Part shown: piece by piece, positions 12,194-25,690 of the stretch | Position numbering within the stretch: the first letter of the stretch is position 1 | Layout of the letters: every line of letters begins with the position of its first letter | Assembly: GCA_965644295.1 (NCBI GenBank) | Contig: CBFFRP010000020.1 | Span: 104,087-168,086, forward strand | Length of the DNA: 64,000 bases | Direction: 5' to 3' | Source: Paraphysomonas bandaiensis | Taxonomy: Eukaryota > Chrysophyceae | Translations under genes and position numbers: made by a program | Notes under the pieces: generated by a model | Told to the model about the DNA's origin: nothing | What the model saw: the letters and a program-made list of their open reading frames with translations, nothing else | The model's database searches: none

Positions 12194-13103
12194 GTTCAGA
12201 GCGACAAGCAAGAAACGATATAACCGTGTTCGAAAGTTATTACGTTCTTTTTAGCTGTCAGGGCGTTAATCTAGTACTGCTCTAAGTAAGAAAGTGGTGA
12301 TCACCTTTATAGCTATTAAATATTTACAAGAAAGCGGCTACTACATCAACATTTGACATATATATTAGGATGGTGAAATAACTTATGAAACGGAACTTGA
12401 ACTCGCGCAATATAATCAAGTAGTAGAAATATATTCAACATCTTTATAATCATTTATTGATATTCGCTACAAATATTTTCTCTCAATTCTCAATTATAAT
12501 CAGATCTCATATACACAATCTTATACAGTAAAAGAAAGTATTTCAGTTGAAACCTATTCCGGAAATTATATTTTATAGCATTCCTAAATTCCATTAGGAA
12601 GTATTAAATAATTTTTTTCTATATTATTATATATATAATACAAAATATAAAGTATATTTTAAATTGATAATTGATATATATTATTATATTTACATCATTA
12701 AAGTTATTACAGTAGTTGTATTACTAATTTAGTCGCTGGAGGAAAAGGAAGAGAATCACAGAAATAATGCCTATGCTGAAAGCGCTTCCCCCCTTCTATA
12801 CCTTGTGTGTCACAGTACATTACATTGAGATTCGTCACATCAGAGATAACTCCAATCATCAAGTTGTATTGCTTGAATCAAGAACAACCTTCTCATTATC
12901 ATGTCGTAGAATTCTCGAAATCTCCACTAGCCTAAGTTCATACCCGAAAGATCAAAGAACTCCTCTGGAACAATTGTTTTTCACTGAAGTCGGGCATATC
13001 TTTATCTTCTTCCAGCCTCCAGTGATCTGCGGAGATATTTCCCCGCCGGGAAAATAACGTGAGCAGCAGATAATTTTCTGCACACTTATAGCCCAAATGC
13101 ACA
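12194..13103. other. AT-rich intergenic sequence
   Basis: Very AT-rich in 12540-12730. No exon chain, RNA gene or inverted-repeat element is supported here. It lies between the convergent ends of the Eps15-like and Sec6-like genes. Confidence 0.45.
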
Positions 13104-13370
13104 CTTAAACAGGCATCCGGGAATGAGGCCACCTCAAGGGCATCCGGGGTAGTGGGCTGCCTACTGAAGTCAAGCATCAGGGCTGTTCACCTTAAGGACA
13201 GAGAGCGATAGAGCGAGAAAGGTTGCATTTTGGTGTTTGCGGTGACGCACAAGCAGAGAGTAGGATACCAGAGTTAAGCGTGAGTTAGTTAAATCGTTTT
13301 GTTACATTAGCCTAGACTCTTACACGCCTATTGCTAAAAATAGGACATTCGCTATCACTAATCACTATAT
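13104..13370 (+). repeat. Dispersed repeat family A-D, copy A
   Basis: Shares ordered blocks with 25385-25690 (reverse orientation), 28682-29098 (same orientation) and 41820-41960 (reverse). Typical words are GAGCGATAGAGCGA, GACGCACAAGCAG, CAGAGTTAAGCG/CAGAGTTGAGC and CTCTTACAYGCCTATTGCTAA. Copy A also contains GGCATCCGGG twice, as copy B does. There is no coding capacity. It is probably a non-autonomous mobile element of unknown class. Confidence 0.65.
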
Positions 13371-13752
13371 ACTATATGCAATATTTAAAGGGATTTCTTA
13401 GATTTTTTTATTTTTCTCATCCCACAAACTTTCAATTTTCATTAGTTCAAAAAACATAATGCACGCACATCTTCAGTTTACGTCTATCCGTTCTAATTCT
13501 TACAAAACTGCATAATATTATTCATAGTGTAGTGTGTAGTAATACCATCCATATTTAAATATTAATGGATATTCCAAAATTACGCAATACCCAATATACT
13601 ATACCCTTACCGATAAACTGCACACATTCGGTGATCCAATAAATGAATTACTTGCGTGACGAAAACAAATAGTACACAAGACGTTTAGAATGAAAAACAT
13701 GTGAAGTAGTTGTGTTTAGGTTCCGGATAAAATGGAACTCCAACACTCCTAT

Positions 13753-16700
13753 TTATTTCGTATATCGCATTGACATTCGAGCTTTGTGATGAGGAGCACG
13801 CAGCTTTTCCTGAAAGGATAAAATATAATGCCAAGTGATATAAAGTTTTGGCAAAAGAAACACCTGATACGATATCTCACACAATGGCTTGATAGCAGTA
13901 GGGGTCCATCCTTTCGTGATGGCCTCAAACACAGCGTCATGAACCTGTTGCACATCCATAATTAGATCAGAAATTGTGGTTAGTGGTGCACTATTCAATG
14001 CAGGTTCAGGTAAGACGCGCTAGACCTGACGGGACTCGTCACGCATCGCCATAATGGTCTGCCATATCTTCATGTACGCCCTACAGAAAATACGAATTTA
14101 CATATAATGTCCTTTACAATGAATTCCATGAATATATGCAACAATAACTGAATTCGCATGACAGGCAAAGATAAATTAGAAAGGCAGCTATATTACCCTC
14201 CAAAGTCTTGGTATAATTCGGTGCGAACAAACTGGGCCATACGCCTTAAATCCATGCGTAACACGGCAATTGTGTCATTTAAAGGTTTTAGCTAAATGAT
14301 TAAAGTTAATACTTCTAAACACAACACAAAACATAAATCACTACCTCTCTGTCAACAACATCTATATGCAGCCACATTGTCAGTTCTCTGAACGTGTGCT
14401 GCATAATCTGTTTCCAATATATATCACGGAAGGGAAAAGTCTATGCATCTGAACTTACCTCGAAATCTTCTTGCAGTCTCTCACCGACATTACCTGTGAC
14501 CAGCACGCCAGTGGTTAATAGTAGCTCCAAATAAGAACCCGCGACAACTTTTAACACCCCGAGAAGTACTTTTTTCACATGATTTTCAACTACCAGCCAT
14601 ATCTTCAGATCCTGTACATATTCTTGTAGCGTGACCCGGAGTGTCTCGGCTACCTGTCGACTCTCTACCCATTCTTCCTTGAACAGTCCCTCGCTCAACC
14701 CCTCCTTGAAATCAGCTGCTACCAGTTGCACAAGGATGTCCACACCACGTTCAGCTTCATCACGAAATGCTTTGATTGTCACATTGAAAGCATCGTATAT
14801 TTTTTCAGAGTCTGATATATCGTCTTCAATGAGTTCCTGTCTCTCTTGCAAAAGGAAAGCAAAGCGCAACATATTGTTGACGTAGGCGCACATACGCTCT
14901 GGAGGACACGTCCGGCCAACAGTTTCTGCCCAGGCATGCTGTAGGTGAATAAAGTCTGCAACACATATATTGTGTCACAGACAGATATTCACACAGTATT
15001 CGTCACTAATGAAAAAGCATTATCAACAGATACTATACCTGGAAGCATGTCCAACATAAGACAGATTACTTTTTCACTCGCATATATAGTTAATTCCTAC
15101 AACAAGAAATCGAATTAACTCAAACCTTATGATATGTAGAGTTCAACGTTCATTGTTATACGACATGCGGTAAGTGAACTTCAGAATGAAACAACCTGCA
15201 CTGCTAAGTTGAGGTGTTCTCCGACACATGCCATCAAATCTCCGGGCCAATGTGTGCACTGACCCAGCCCTTCTTGAACGTGACACTAAAAGAAACATAG
15301 TTTTAATGACCCAAACAATATAATAGACAATTGCCTAATCACGTGAACTCTTCTCATGAAAATAACATGCTATAGTAAAACATTTTGCGGATACATATGA
15401 ATTAGTATCTACCGCAATGGAGAGTACAATACCTCACTGTCTGGTTTGGTGTCAATATCGTGAATACGTGACATCCACGTCTTCATAAGTCGTTGAGTAA
15501 CCGATGTGTATTGCCTCAAAAGATCCGAGTTTAGGTCAGATATTACTTTTGTGTCCACCCCAAATTTCTCCAGCGTGTGCATTTGTGAGTCCGCGAATGA
15601 TAGGAGCGTCAGCAAATCTCTGGAAGCATACATTTCAATCTCAATGATGCACGTCCAGAACTATATATTATACTCGTACCGATTATTCATGTTGTCTTTG
15701 TTAGTCGCATAAAATGTCTTGATATCAGTCTTAATTTTCCTATTAGCTTTCTCCTGTATCTGTGTAAGGGATTCCAGTCAATGCTAAAGTCAATACGTAC
15801 CTGGAACATTGTTATGACGTTGAAATCATCCGGTAGAAGTGGCATTAAATCCTCAACAACTTGATCCAGCGTCTATATACACCACATATGAGATGCAGTA
15901 CACATCATCCATCAAAGCAGACTGGCTTAAGAAAGACGCGAATTTCAAATGGTTGAACAGCTCGAAATTATACCAATAGAAACATGCATCTCACCTCAAC
16001 CATTCTATTCACACTATTAAGCACACCCTCAATTGTACTCTCGCTGTATGGGTCAGACCCTTCTTCAAATGACATCTCAATAACCTATATAACACAAACT
16101 TCGATTTTAATAGGCAAATAATGCCAACAAGTATAATACCTGGTTAACAGTATTCACTGTTTCAGGTGAAAACAGCATATTCTCCCTATAAATAGGATCA
16201 GCGTTCAGGTCGGTGCAGAGCATAATTCATTGCGTTGATAGCATCTCATGGAAAGTCCTTACCTTGTGAGGCATTGTATTACTGCCATCAGCAATTCGGG
16301 TTCTTCAATAGGTAATGACATTTTTTGGCGAAGCATTCGTAGAAGCCAGTCCTTCGTGTCGTTGCTCCACTGTTCTCCATAGTGTAAAACATACCCATAC
16401 AGACTTTGCATCGCCGAAATGATTTCATAGGTATGAAACATCTGTGTGACAGCTCAGCACAATTACTAATTTAGAAATATCCATGACAACTTCGCTGTGC
16501 ATACTAACAAAATACTACACTAAACACTTATAACGTTCCGCAACCTGTTGTGGGTCATTTACTCCATGTTCAAATTGTGAGGTGATAATTTCATCAAAAC
16601 GCATAAAAAAAAGTTCCAGCTCGTTCACTTTATCCAAAAACACCTTTACTTGTTTTGAAGAGCTCTGCTTTAACACAGTGGTAATATCGTCCACGGCCTG

Positions 16701-19681
16701 AACGTCATAATGAGCATGTATACACACAATGGCCAACCCAGGTAGTAGTTGGGAAATTGAGCTGTTACCTCTGGTTTTGATGATGTAGCTGTGAAGAGAT
16801 TCTGTTTCTCTGTAGAACTGTCCGTTTTCTTCTTCGCCGCTATTTTGACTGTACCTGCACTTGGAAACCCATGGGCAACTGAATTCTCACTTAGTACTTT
16901 CACCCAGTCGAGTGCTTCTTTATCGGTTTCCGCAATTAGAGTCATCTATTAAGTATAGTTTATGAGATAGAGACAGCAGTTGAATGATAATAGTGATCCA
17001 CAACAATACATCATAAAAATCACATTGCCAAGTTTCCACCCACCTTTTTACCAGGAAGAGTGATACTGAGGTATCTGTAGTCAGTCTTGTCCACCATACA
17101 TCGACATTTGCGCACATCCCACTTCCCAGAGTGTCCGTTTTTCTTCTTCGCATCGGATTCTTTCTAAAAGAAATCACTATCAAATATTTAATATGTCGAT
17201 ACGTGTGATTCAAAATATATGTAATGGCTACATAAAAACTATAGGTGCGTATATCTGATAACCTTATAGCAGTACAATCTGCCATCTTTCTTCAGCACGA
17301 ACAAATGTGGAGTATAATGCTTGTTGAAGTAATTCTTTTTCTTCAAAATCCCTTCATGAACAAACACATTGTCATTTTCTTCGCTTTCGTCATCTTCCTG
17401 TTGCTCACGGTCGACTACACTGCGTCGCCCCTCTTCCATTTCCTCAACACTATTGGTGGATTCATTTGTTGAATTTTCTTCCATTGATGTTTGCGACGCC
17501 ACTACGCAATAGAAAGGACTTAAATATAGAAATAGCGCGACTATACACACCATCCCAGCAACTTTATATATATACCACATGTAACTACACGACTCTCTAT
17601 TTACATGATTCTCCACAACACGTACTTACCTGCTAATTTCTTCGGGCTAGACGGTGTACACAGAGCCGTATCTGACAGGGGAGGGACAGGAGGTGCTGGA
17701 GGCGCACCAACTAAGCCAGTGTCTCCCACACTAGTCTTTTCTAAATCAAATGACACATAGGTTAGCGAAACAGCATGGCAGACCAAAACAAATTGCAATT
17801 TAACATATATTGACAGTATAAGTGTAAAGCTGAAAGTGGGGTAATAATAATAATAAGTTACCTAAGACTGCCCTCTTTGCCTTTTGCCGTTCAGACTTTT
17901 CTCGTTTGACGTGTATGGACCTAGTCATGTACAGTGTTAGACATGTACCCATAGCACCGAGAAACAAACCTTAGTATACTATATTTTTTTCGAAGGTCTG
18001 CAAGTTCTTTCCTCAACAGAGCATTCTGCAGTTTCACAAGTCAGTCGAAATAATATAATATTCTGACCCCAGTATAATACCTCCTCTTCTTTTAGCTGCA
18101 TGGCCGCAAAAGTACTACCGAAATCTTCCCCATCACCCAAAATATTCTCCCCATCAGGCCCCGCAGGAGTGTGGTTTGCCTCAGGTATACCGTCTAATGG
18201 TGCTTTCGTTGCAGACCCCTCTGTAGACGCCTTGGATGACGAACTGCAATACGATACATGTCAGCTGCAATTCAGTAGATTTACGTAACATTATATTATC
18301 GTATTGTAGTTATTAAGAAAGTAAAAAGCTACGAATATATGGTACTTACAAAAATGAGAAGGATGATCGCTTATTCACGGCCTGAGGTGGGGTTTTGACA
18401 TCTACCCCTCCTGTGCTTGGGGCAGCAGGATATCCTGCAATCGACCCCCGTGTTGTAGAATCGTAGCAGAAACTCCCTCTAGAGCGAATAACCATTGACT
18501 GACGACCTGTGACGGCAAGATCTGATGTGTTAAGACTAGAGGCCGCAGTTTGGGGGGTGTTGAGACTAGGAGGAGCCTGTAATGCGAAGTGCAAGTTAAA
18601 ATGAGGCTAAAAAGTGGTAGCAAAAAAACAATAACACTTCCAGCTACCCACCTTTCCTCTCATTGAGCTGGACACATCATAAATTGGTACGACAAGTTTC
18701 GCACAGTCCAGGCCGTTTCTGCCCCACCTCACTGCACACAAGCTAGTCACACACTACAAAGCACATTCGTGCTAAACCTCATAGATGCGTAAGGAAGTAA
18801 TAACATGCCATTTCAACAACATATCAAATCAGGAAATACAAAAACGGATTGACAGCGACATAGTGACCGATGCCTCTACAAGTCTAAACACGCACAACAG
18901 AGATATAACTTTCGAATTCACATTTCCACTCATGCTCCTAAGCCTGTAATACCTATAATATCACCAATACACTCCTGTGCAGGGACAAGACAATACTGAG
19001 TTGAGTCCTTAATATCTTTTTCAACTTCAAAGAGCGCCACATTCACCGAAAAACAAATCTAATCCATAAAACGTAAGGTAAGGTTATAATATAATTTACG
19101 TTATTAGATACCTTTGCTGCAATATCTTGGGCTGTTACAGTTTCATCATAGAATACAGTCTTGAAAGATCCATCGAGGAAATAAATGCGACACAGGCTGT
19201 CAGAGACTTTAGATGTTGCATTCAGCAAAGCTAATTCTCGTTCGCGCTGGTAATTTGCTTCCATTTGTATTTGTTTCTTTATCTCCATTGTATCAAAACA
19301 GTCTACAAAGATGTTTTAGTACGGCAAAACTGTGCGATTGCGCCTAACATATGCGAAGCTGTATATCTTACCATCACAAACTCGCTGAGGCTCTGCTTCT
19401 TCATCTCCTGCGATCTTGAGTTTTCGTGCAGAACAATCTTTACAAACTAGTCTGCCACAGCGTCTGCAGTGATCTACAGAACAATCAAACACGTAATCTC
19501 CATATGTTAAACTTACGTCTTCTATTCTTTAATGTCCACGGGCTTTGGCATATTAAGCACCCCCTACAACCACATTTAATAAACCCTTTTATGCTTATTA
19601 ATAAAGTAATTACGGGCTAAAGTCATCCGGCATCCACTCAATGCCATCTTTCTGTGTAACTAACTTAACTTGACTGGTCAT
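13753..19681 (-). CDS. FYVE-RA-PH protein fused to exocyst Sec6-like region
   Basis: A multi-exon gene (about 20 or more short introns) read from ATG 19681 to TAA 13753-13755; I estimate roughly 1200 residues. Domains in order: a FYVE zinc finger with the WMPDD start, RRHHCRRCGRLVCKDC core and RVCDDCFD end; a Ras-association/ubiquitin-like segment (CRIYFLDGSFKTVFYDETV, then NVALFEVEKDI); a low-complexity and coiled linker with a Pro stretch (APPAPPVPPL); a PH domain starting EGILKKKNYFNKHYTPHLFV and ending DKEALDWVKVL; then a long helical region. That region carries Sec6-like signatures (LLTLLSFADSQMHTLEKFGV, LLRQYTSVTQRLMKTWMSRI) and ends ARMSMRYTK. Sec6 (EXOC3) is an exocyst subunit that tethers secretory vesicles at the plasma membrane. 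FYVE binds PI3P and PH often binds phosphoinositides, so the fusion would put lipid readers directly on a tether. Splicing between PH and Sec6 parts is inferred. The Sec6 assignment is less sure than FYVE and PH. Confidence 0.75.
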
Positions 19682-20382
19682 CTATCCAAACTATGCTTTA
19701 CAATTAAAGTAAACAAAGTTCAGATGAGTAATATAAACGATAATGGTACAATCATTGCTAAGAAAAGTGGAAGCTACAGCTAGTTAAAACATGTGAGTAA
19801 TTTACATACATGACTATTAAACATAACATACAGCACACTACACACACCCAAAATCACAAAACTACTCGTTTTATAACTCAATTCCATATGAATTCCGATT
19901 TCCACCCAGAAAACAACACATTTATGTGTATAAACCAAACCCTATTCACATTTCATAGGAAAGTAGGGTGACTACTACTGCTGCTGCTGCTGCTGCTGTA
20001 TGGCAATGTTATAGCTTCTGGAATACGGAATACATGAATACTACAAACCAGGAATACGTTACCAAAATTGGGTGGTATCTTTCTGATCAAAAAACACACA
20101 CATCGAATCCACGTATTGAAGAGTGCTGTAGGGGGGACGGGGCGGAGGATCATAGAAAATGTAACGTGTAAAAATGACGAAGCAGAAGTTCATAATACCT
20201 CAAAATGTCGTATGAGGTGATGGTAGTATATATGCATATGGAAGAAGTGTAGTGGTTAATATCTCAGTTAACTATACTCATATTCCCTAATAATGTTACA
20301 TACCTGTAACTTATTTAGTCTCATTGTCTTATCATGATCATAATATGATCTCGATGTCTACTTAGAGATTGTTTATTTCATC
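19682..20382. promoter_or_regulatory. Divergent spacer with CTG microsatellite
   Basis: The 701-bp gap between the oppositely oriented Sec6-like and MLO-like genes must hold both promoters. It contains seven perfect CTG units at 19978-19998. No binding site can be assigned. Confidence 0.45.
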
Positions 20383-23222
20383 ATGAGTACAGTGATTAAT
20401 GATGACGATAAGAGTGACTATGGTATGTTTAATCAGACCTATAATGAGCTTCAGCTATTTGGTGCCTTTGCATTAGTTGCTGCTTATCTTACTCTATGCT
20501 CAGAAGGCCTTAACGTGGTCGAGCGTATGACTGTTGGGACATCTTATCACCTCATGCTTCAGCGTATATACCGAGAGATCATGATGGTTGGGTTTGCATC
20601 TTTTGCATTCACTATTTTTGATCACACGAATGTGTCTCTTCAGTCGGGATTTTATGTTGCTTTCGGGTTTGCTGATTTATGTTGTTTCGTGATGGCATGT
20701 GTGTTTTGCTTTCAAGGATGTTTAATCATGCTCGGTTCTGTTGGGCAGTCACGTTTATGGCATATCGCTGCTAATATCTCTTCTCCGCAGCTCCATGTAG
20801 ATGTTGAAAAAGTTAGAAATACACTGGCTTGGAAATGGAGATATTTTCCATTCTGCACTACTCGAGACGAAGTCGAGTTTCGCATACTACGCACAATATT
20901 TCAGTCAGCATACACGATCAGTACAGCCGTGGGCGATTTTGATTTTGGTATGTTTCTTCGGGCTACTCATGAAGCTAATATTCTAAGTATAATCGAGATA
21001 TCGGCAATCAAGTGGTGCCTTGTGCTGTTCTTAACGGCAGTCACATGTATAGAGATTGCTGTCTGGGCCCATCACTGCAATACGAGCGATTGCAATGCCA
21101 GCATGAGTATATGGATATTCTCGGGTGGAGGGTGCATCAACCTATTTCTCGCGATAGTACTCTACTATTGGGGAAGGACGAGTGAGCTACGACTGCTACA
21201 GACCAGTGGTGTGATGGACTGTGAAGACTATGTAGCATTTGTTTTGACTGAAGACGACGCTCATGATGCCCTTCAGGACACCGCTAAAAAGAATAATTAT
21301 GTTCGCGATACTATTACTGAGTTGATTGCCGAAGAAAGAGAAAAGAAGCTTCTGGAGCAGAAGAAACAATTCAAGGCGCGCTTCACGGGTACTCTGTCTC
21401 AAGCCTCAATGATCAATAAAATAAAAATGATACGCGAGCGGTCGAAGACGATCTTTACTTCCAGGCAGAACCTTCGTGTATCTCCTTCACGGTCAGATTC
21501 TAATAATGACTCAGAGGGTGTAACTGGAGCAGCCTCCTCTGAGAGTGCACAATGTGTACGTGCAGGGAGTCAAACGGATGCAAAGTTATATACAGAAATT
21601 CAAGCTATTCCTGAAGGACACCCGGATTGTTTGGCTGAGATGGATGAGGAGTCGTCGTCGATATCTTCTCGAGCCCCTTTCGGTGACAATAAGCCTATTG
21701 TTGATACTGATAAGAGGGTAAAAGAAGCAACACCTGGTACAAATATGTTAGAAGGGTCTAATCCCGGCTTTGGTGGCGTTTTGTCACCCAAGAGCAATGG
21801 TGCATCTGCCATGCCACCCAAAAACCTTTCCTCACACAGTGGCACAGAGGTCACTCAGGCGGACCACCCTGACAGTTTGGTAACCGAAGATATTTCATCA
21901 AGAACACGTCCAAGTACACGTAGTGGCTATAAGCCGGCTGAGAAAGAGACAGGGGCCGGTGCAGATGTGTTAGCGGAGCCTCATGGCGGAGAGAGATGTG
22001 TTGCCGTTGACGAGGTTAAAGATGGAATCGACGATGTTTTTTCGTCTCCCAAGAGCAATGCTGCACCTATTTTGTCTCCCAAGATACGATCTCTTACATT
22101 TCCCGTGCCATCTCCCAAAAGAAACAATGGGCTTCAGATGGTTGACATAGATGCCATCGAAGAAATAGAAGCGACAGATAATTCAACCTCAACATCCTCC
22201 AGAAAGTATGGTGAGCTTGTTAGTCGTCAGGTATCTAAACGGCCTTTCGCATTGGGAAGAGAGGAATCCGAGTCTCAGTGGAGAAAGAGTCTTAAGAATT
22301 TCATCACCACAGGCATAACACAGTTCCGAGATAAAGCTAAAAAGCATTCGAAGAAAGCATTCAAGAGTCGCCTTAAGCGAAATACAAATCGACAGAATTT
22401 TCGAGATGTGTTTCCATTAGGGAAGCCGGAGTTGTTTTATGGGCTCATTAGTTTCGTTATGACATGTAATTCATTATATTTGGCATGGTGGTTTACCCGC
22501 GTTATTCCTTATGCATTTGGCAGTGGTGTTTCCTCTCCTGATCGTGTAGTGATGTTTGCAGTTCTGTCTCTGCTTCCTTCCCTGCTAGCGTTTCCGATCC
22601 TTGCTCTTGCAATCCGTTCATCCTCTATTCTGAAGGCCATTACTTTTTTAAATCTGAATATCGTTGGAGCGGTGATGGACAAAACTGCGGCCAACAATGC
22701 TGCGCTTGAAGAATTTCGTACCAAGTTTTTAGAGAGCTGTCGTAAAGAAGATCCTTTGAACCATAAGATAGGAATGTTGAAAATATGCCGACGATACAGT
22801 AGTGATGGAATAATGCTATCTCGTACCGAGTTTGGGGACATGGTTCTTGCCTGTGGATTACTGTATTCACCGGAGAAGCTGAAGTTTATATTCAGTTATG
22901 TAGATATCAATGGTGGTGCCACAGTCGACATGGGAGTAAGTTTACTATCAAAAGCTGTATTGATTTCACTGACTTTACATTTTCATAGGAATTTGAATCT
23001 TTCTTATTTACAGAAGACAAAAAGAAATTCGAAGAGAAGAGAAGGCAATTGCAGAACAAGATGAATAGTCAATATCTTATTACGATTGGAAAAAGGAACG
23101 TGGCGAAGAAAATTATAGAAAATCTCAGCCCGTTCACGAAGACCGGTGTTGTGATGCATCGCGCAGCGTCAGAGTCCAGTATAAGCGATCGCCTTCTTGC
23201 TACTGTTAGGAAAAGGTTATAG
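20383..23222 (+). CDS. MLO-like multi-pass membrane protein with C-terminal EF-hand
   Basis: Two exons (20383-22935 and 22989-23222) give 928 residues. The first about 300 residues hold several membrane helices, with an extracellular N-terminus (MFNQTYNELQLFGAFALVAA) and the helix-loop RIYREIMMVGFASFAFTIF that parallels the MLO segment ELMLLGF. Further helices surround FRILRTIFQSAY and ISAIKWCLVLFLTAVTC. A 350-residue acidic/Ser-rich cytosolic region follows, then two more helices (LFYGLISFVMTCNSLYLAWW and VMFAVLSLLPSLLAFPILAL). An EF-hand lies at DINGGATVDMGE, with D, N, G and the position-12 E all present; that E is supplied by the second exon. MLO proteins in plants are calmodulin-regulated Ca2+-linked membrane proteins. 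The match here is topological plus a few motifs, so it is tentative. Confidence 0.6.
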
Positions 23223-24722
23223 CAACATTTATATTCATTTTCGAAAGGTTACCATTGTTTTGTTGAAAATATTTTTTTATCGATATAGCTAACGTCGTTA
23301 TTGCGTTAGGTATACTCCTTGTATTCGATATATATATGTTGTCACTACGTATATCTTTACGATGTTTGTTCTCTACTAGTATAGCGTTAATTTAAAAAGG
23401 AGTTGAAAGAATAGCGTTACCACAATATATGGCTTCTTATAATGCATGAATTAGTATGCCATCGTAAGATAATCTGATGCACATGGAGCAACAAATGAAT
23501 TAACTACGAGATATTGAAACTCGCTGTAGAGAATAGAAAGGTTGATAACAATGACTGTTATTATTCAAGTACCTTTTTCATTTAGCAGTCGAATACTGCG
23601 ATTTTAACACGAAATTGCCAATTAAATGCTGCATATATACATTTTCGTTATATTGAAGTTTAAGACAATCTCTGTGTCGCGAGATATAAGGTTTCAAAAA
23701 ACTGACCTTTACACATGCAAATTATATTCAGCTTTAACCAGATAAAATATGCATTATTGCAGAGCATGATGGTCTTGGCTATCTGAATTCTAACTATACC
23801 TTCAGCCCTTCAGTCTTCAGGGGTCCTTAAAAGTAAAAAAATAAAATTGATACGTTGCGATAAAAGATACAACATACAACTACACCTCTGCAATAGACCC
23901 CGATATCAAAGATAGTCTTCAGGACCACTATTAACAACCCCTATTGTCGTGGCTTTTATTTATACGTCTTCGGTAATTCGGGTGGCTTGAGGGGTTCAAC
24001 TGCCAAATTGGTCGTAAGAGACGTATCAAAAAAAAAAAAGAATTGCAAAGCTGTACGACATTTGCCACAAGAGGATCAGTGGGGTCACAATTTATGATCC
24101 CAACAGATAAGTTGTATCCGTTAGTATAGCTCAGCGATAATTTATTCGTTGTCCGCTGCATGAAAAGGGGATAGTAGCCCATGGCGAAAAATCCTCTAGG
24201 GTATCCAAAAAATCGAGATAGTAGAGGCTTCTCGGGCCCATATATACATCCCTGTGCTTTTAGAGTTTTAACCAATCCTCACCAACAACGATGACCTACA
24301 AGAAGATAAATCATCAAGGTTGGAAAATTATATGTCGTACCTGCTGTGAATAAATTTGTACACACGGGATCCAGCACGAAGCACGAACTGCTGTACACAA
24401 GCACGGTGTGGTTTCTACTTATGGTGAATATGTTTTTTTCTCGGCATCGAAGTACTACCCTCCCCAAAGTCTCTTGTGTCCATTGCATAGCATGAGGATT
24501 GAAGCCTCCAACCAACCTGATAAACGGGTGTAGCATATATAGGATGGAGAGGCGACTATAAAGCTCTAATCATGCTCTGCAGATGATAAGCTCAGACTAT
24601 TTTACCAGGTTTTGTTCAACAATGGTGGATAGTATACAGTGTATAATCCCAAGCGAAGTGGATCATGCCAGGATAGGAGTGTTGTCACATTTAGAGAGAT
24701 TTAACATCGTCTGTAAACTTAT
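23223..24722. other. Intergenic region, no supported gene
   Basis: About 1.5 kb. Two open frames of 114 and 85 codons exist on the minus strand at 23931-24536. They lack recognisable domains and cannot be joined in phase. A run of 12 A's sits near 24030. Nothing else stands out. Confidence 0.4.
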
Positions 24723-25377
24723 TTGCAATCTGATCGAGATGAACAGCTTGATCTAGATGATGATGTCCGAGTACAATTTGATGATTTAATTCGTCAGTAC
24801 CCTGGTGGGATGAAATTCCACCTGGGTGCAGACGCGGACATTGTTCAAAATGCAGATTTCGAGAGAGCAGTAGTTAAAATTCCGCGTGGTGGTAGGGAAG
24901 AAGATCTGAACCGCGCTGAAAAAGCACAGGTGCGACGGTTTTTGATAAATGATGTACCTGCACACGAAAAGGTGAACTCGATGAAGAGAAAGATGAGGAG
25001 GAGGAAGACGAGGCCATTCGTTTACTTAAAGACAACCGAAAGCGCAAAAAAGCCCGCATCAAACTGCCAACACAATATCGTTGCACGAAGCATTTGTATA
25101 GCACTACCAATGTTTGTGAGAGGTTGTTTTTAGCAGAGCTAAGATTGTTATGACTGATTTTCGCAAGCGAATGGCACCTAGACACCTTGAAATGTTGATG
25201 TTTCTGCGTGCAAATCGGTATCTTTGGGATGAGATTATAGTTCAGAAGGTTATTCTAAAATCTAGCAATAGAATTGAAGGCAATTAATTGCATTGCCAAT
25301 AATTGTATGCTTGATTAATAATTGCAATTATTATTGTTGGACATCTATCACCAATTAATTGTTACGCAAAAGCCTGG
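24723..25377 (+). pseudogene. hAT transposase remnant
   Basis: The left part (24723-24980) reads ADFERAVVKIPRGG followed by AEKAQVRRFLINDV, a pattern found upstream of the dimerisation region in hAT transposases. Downstream, in a different frame, STTNVCERLF is followed by SRAKIVMTDFRKRMAPRHLE and FLRANRYLWDE, the conserved hAT C-terminal dimerisation segment. The frame breaks in a T run at ERLF|SRAK (near 25127), whereas the related piece at 42170-42330 reads through this point in frame. Frameshifts and the missing 5' part show it is dead. The right end, AATTGTTACGCAAAAGCCT, matches the terminus of the smaller element at 42069-42532. Confidence 0.8.
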
Positions 25378-25384
25378 TATACAC

Positions 25385-25690
25385 TCAAAGTTACAGTCAG
25401 GAGTGTAAGAGTCAGAGCTAAAATGTATCTGATATCCTGATATATAACGTTACGGAAGCTGCTTGTGCGTCATCAAAAGCACCAAGGTGCAACCAATTTT
25501 GCTCTATTACTCAAAGCAAACGTCGTGAGGAAGCAGAATGTTGATATACCTGATATCTGCCGACTTCAGGATTTTTGAATCCTTGAGGTGAACACCCCGG
25601 ATGCTTGACATCAGCAAACAGCCCACTACCTAGGTTACCATTGAGGTGGACCCAGTCCCGGATGCCTCTTTATTCTTCAAGGTCCAAAGA
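25385..25690 (-). repeat. Dispersed repeat family A-D, copy B
   Basis: Reverse-oriented relative to copy A. It contains GCTGCTTGTGCGTCAT, TTTGCTCTATTACTC, CTGCCGACTTCAGGATT and CCCGGATGC, each of which has a reverse-complement partner in copies A, C or D in the same order. It lies directly after the hAT remnant. Confidence 0.6.

Noticed and set aside
11055-12254. Long open frames of 399 codons (+) and 259 codons (-) overlapping the Eps15-like last exon
   Set aside because: They arise because the GFGDFG codon repeat lacks stops in other frames; composition is biased and no splice or start context supports them.
23931-24536. Two adjacent minus-strand frames as a gene
   Set aside because: No way to join them in phase and no recognisable domain; an in-frame stop lies between them.
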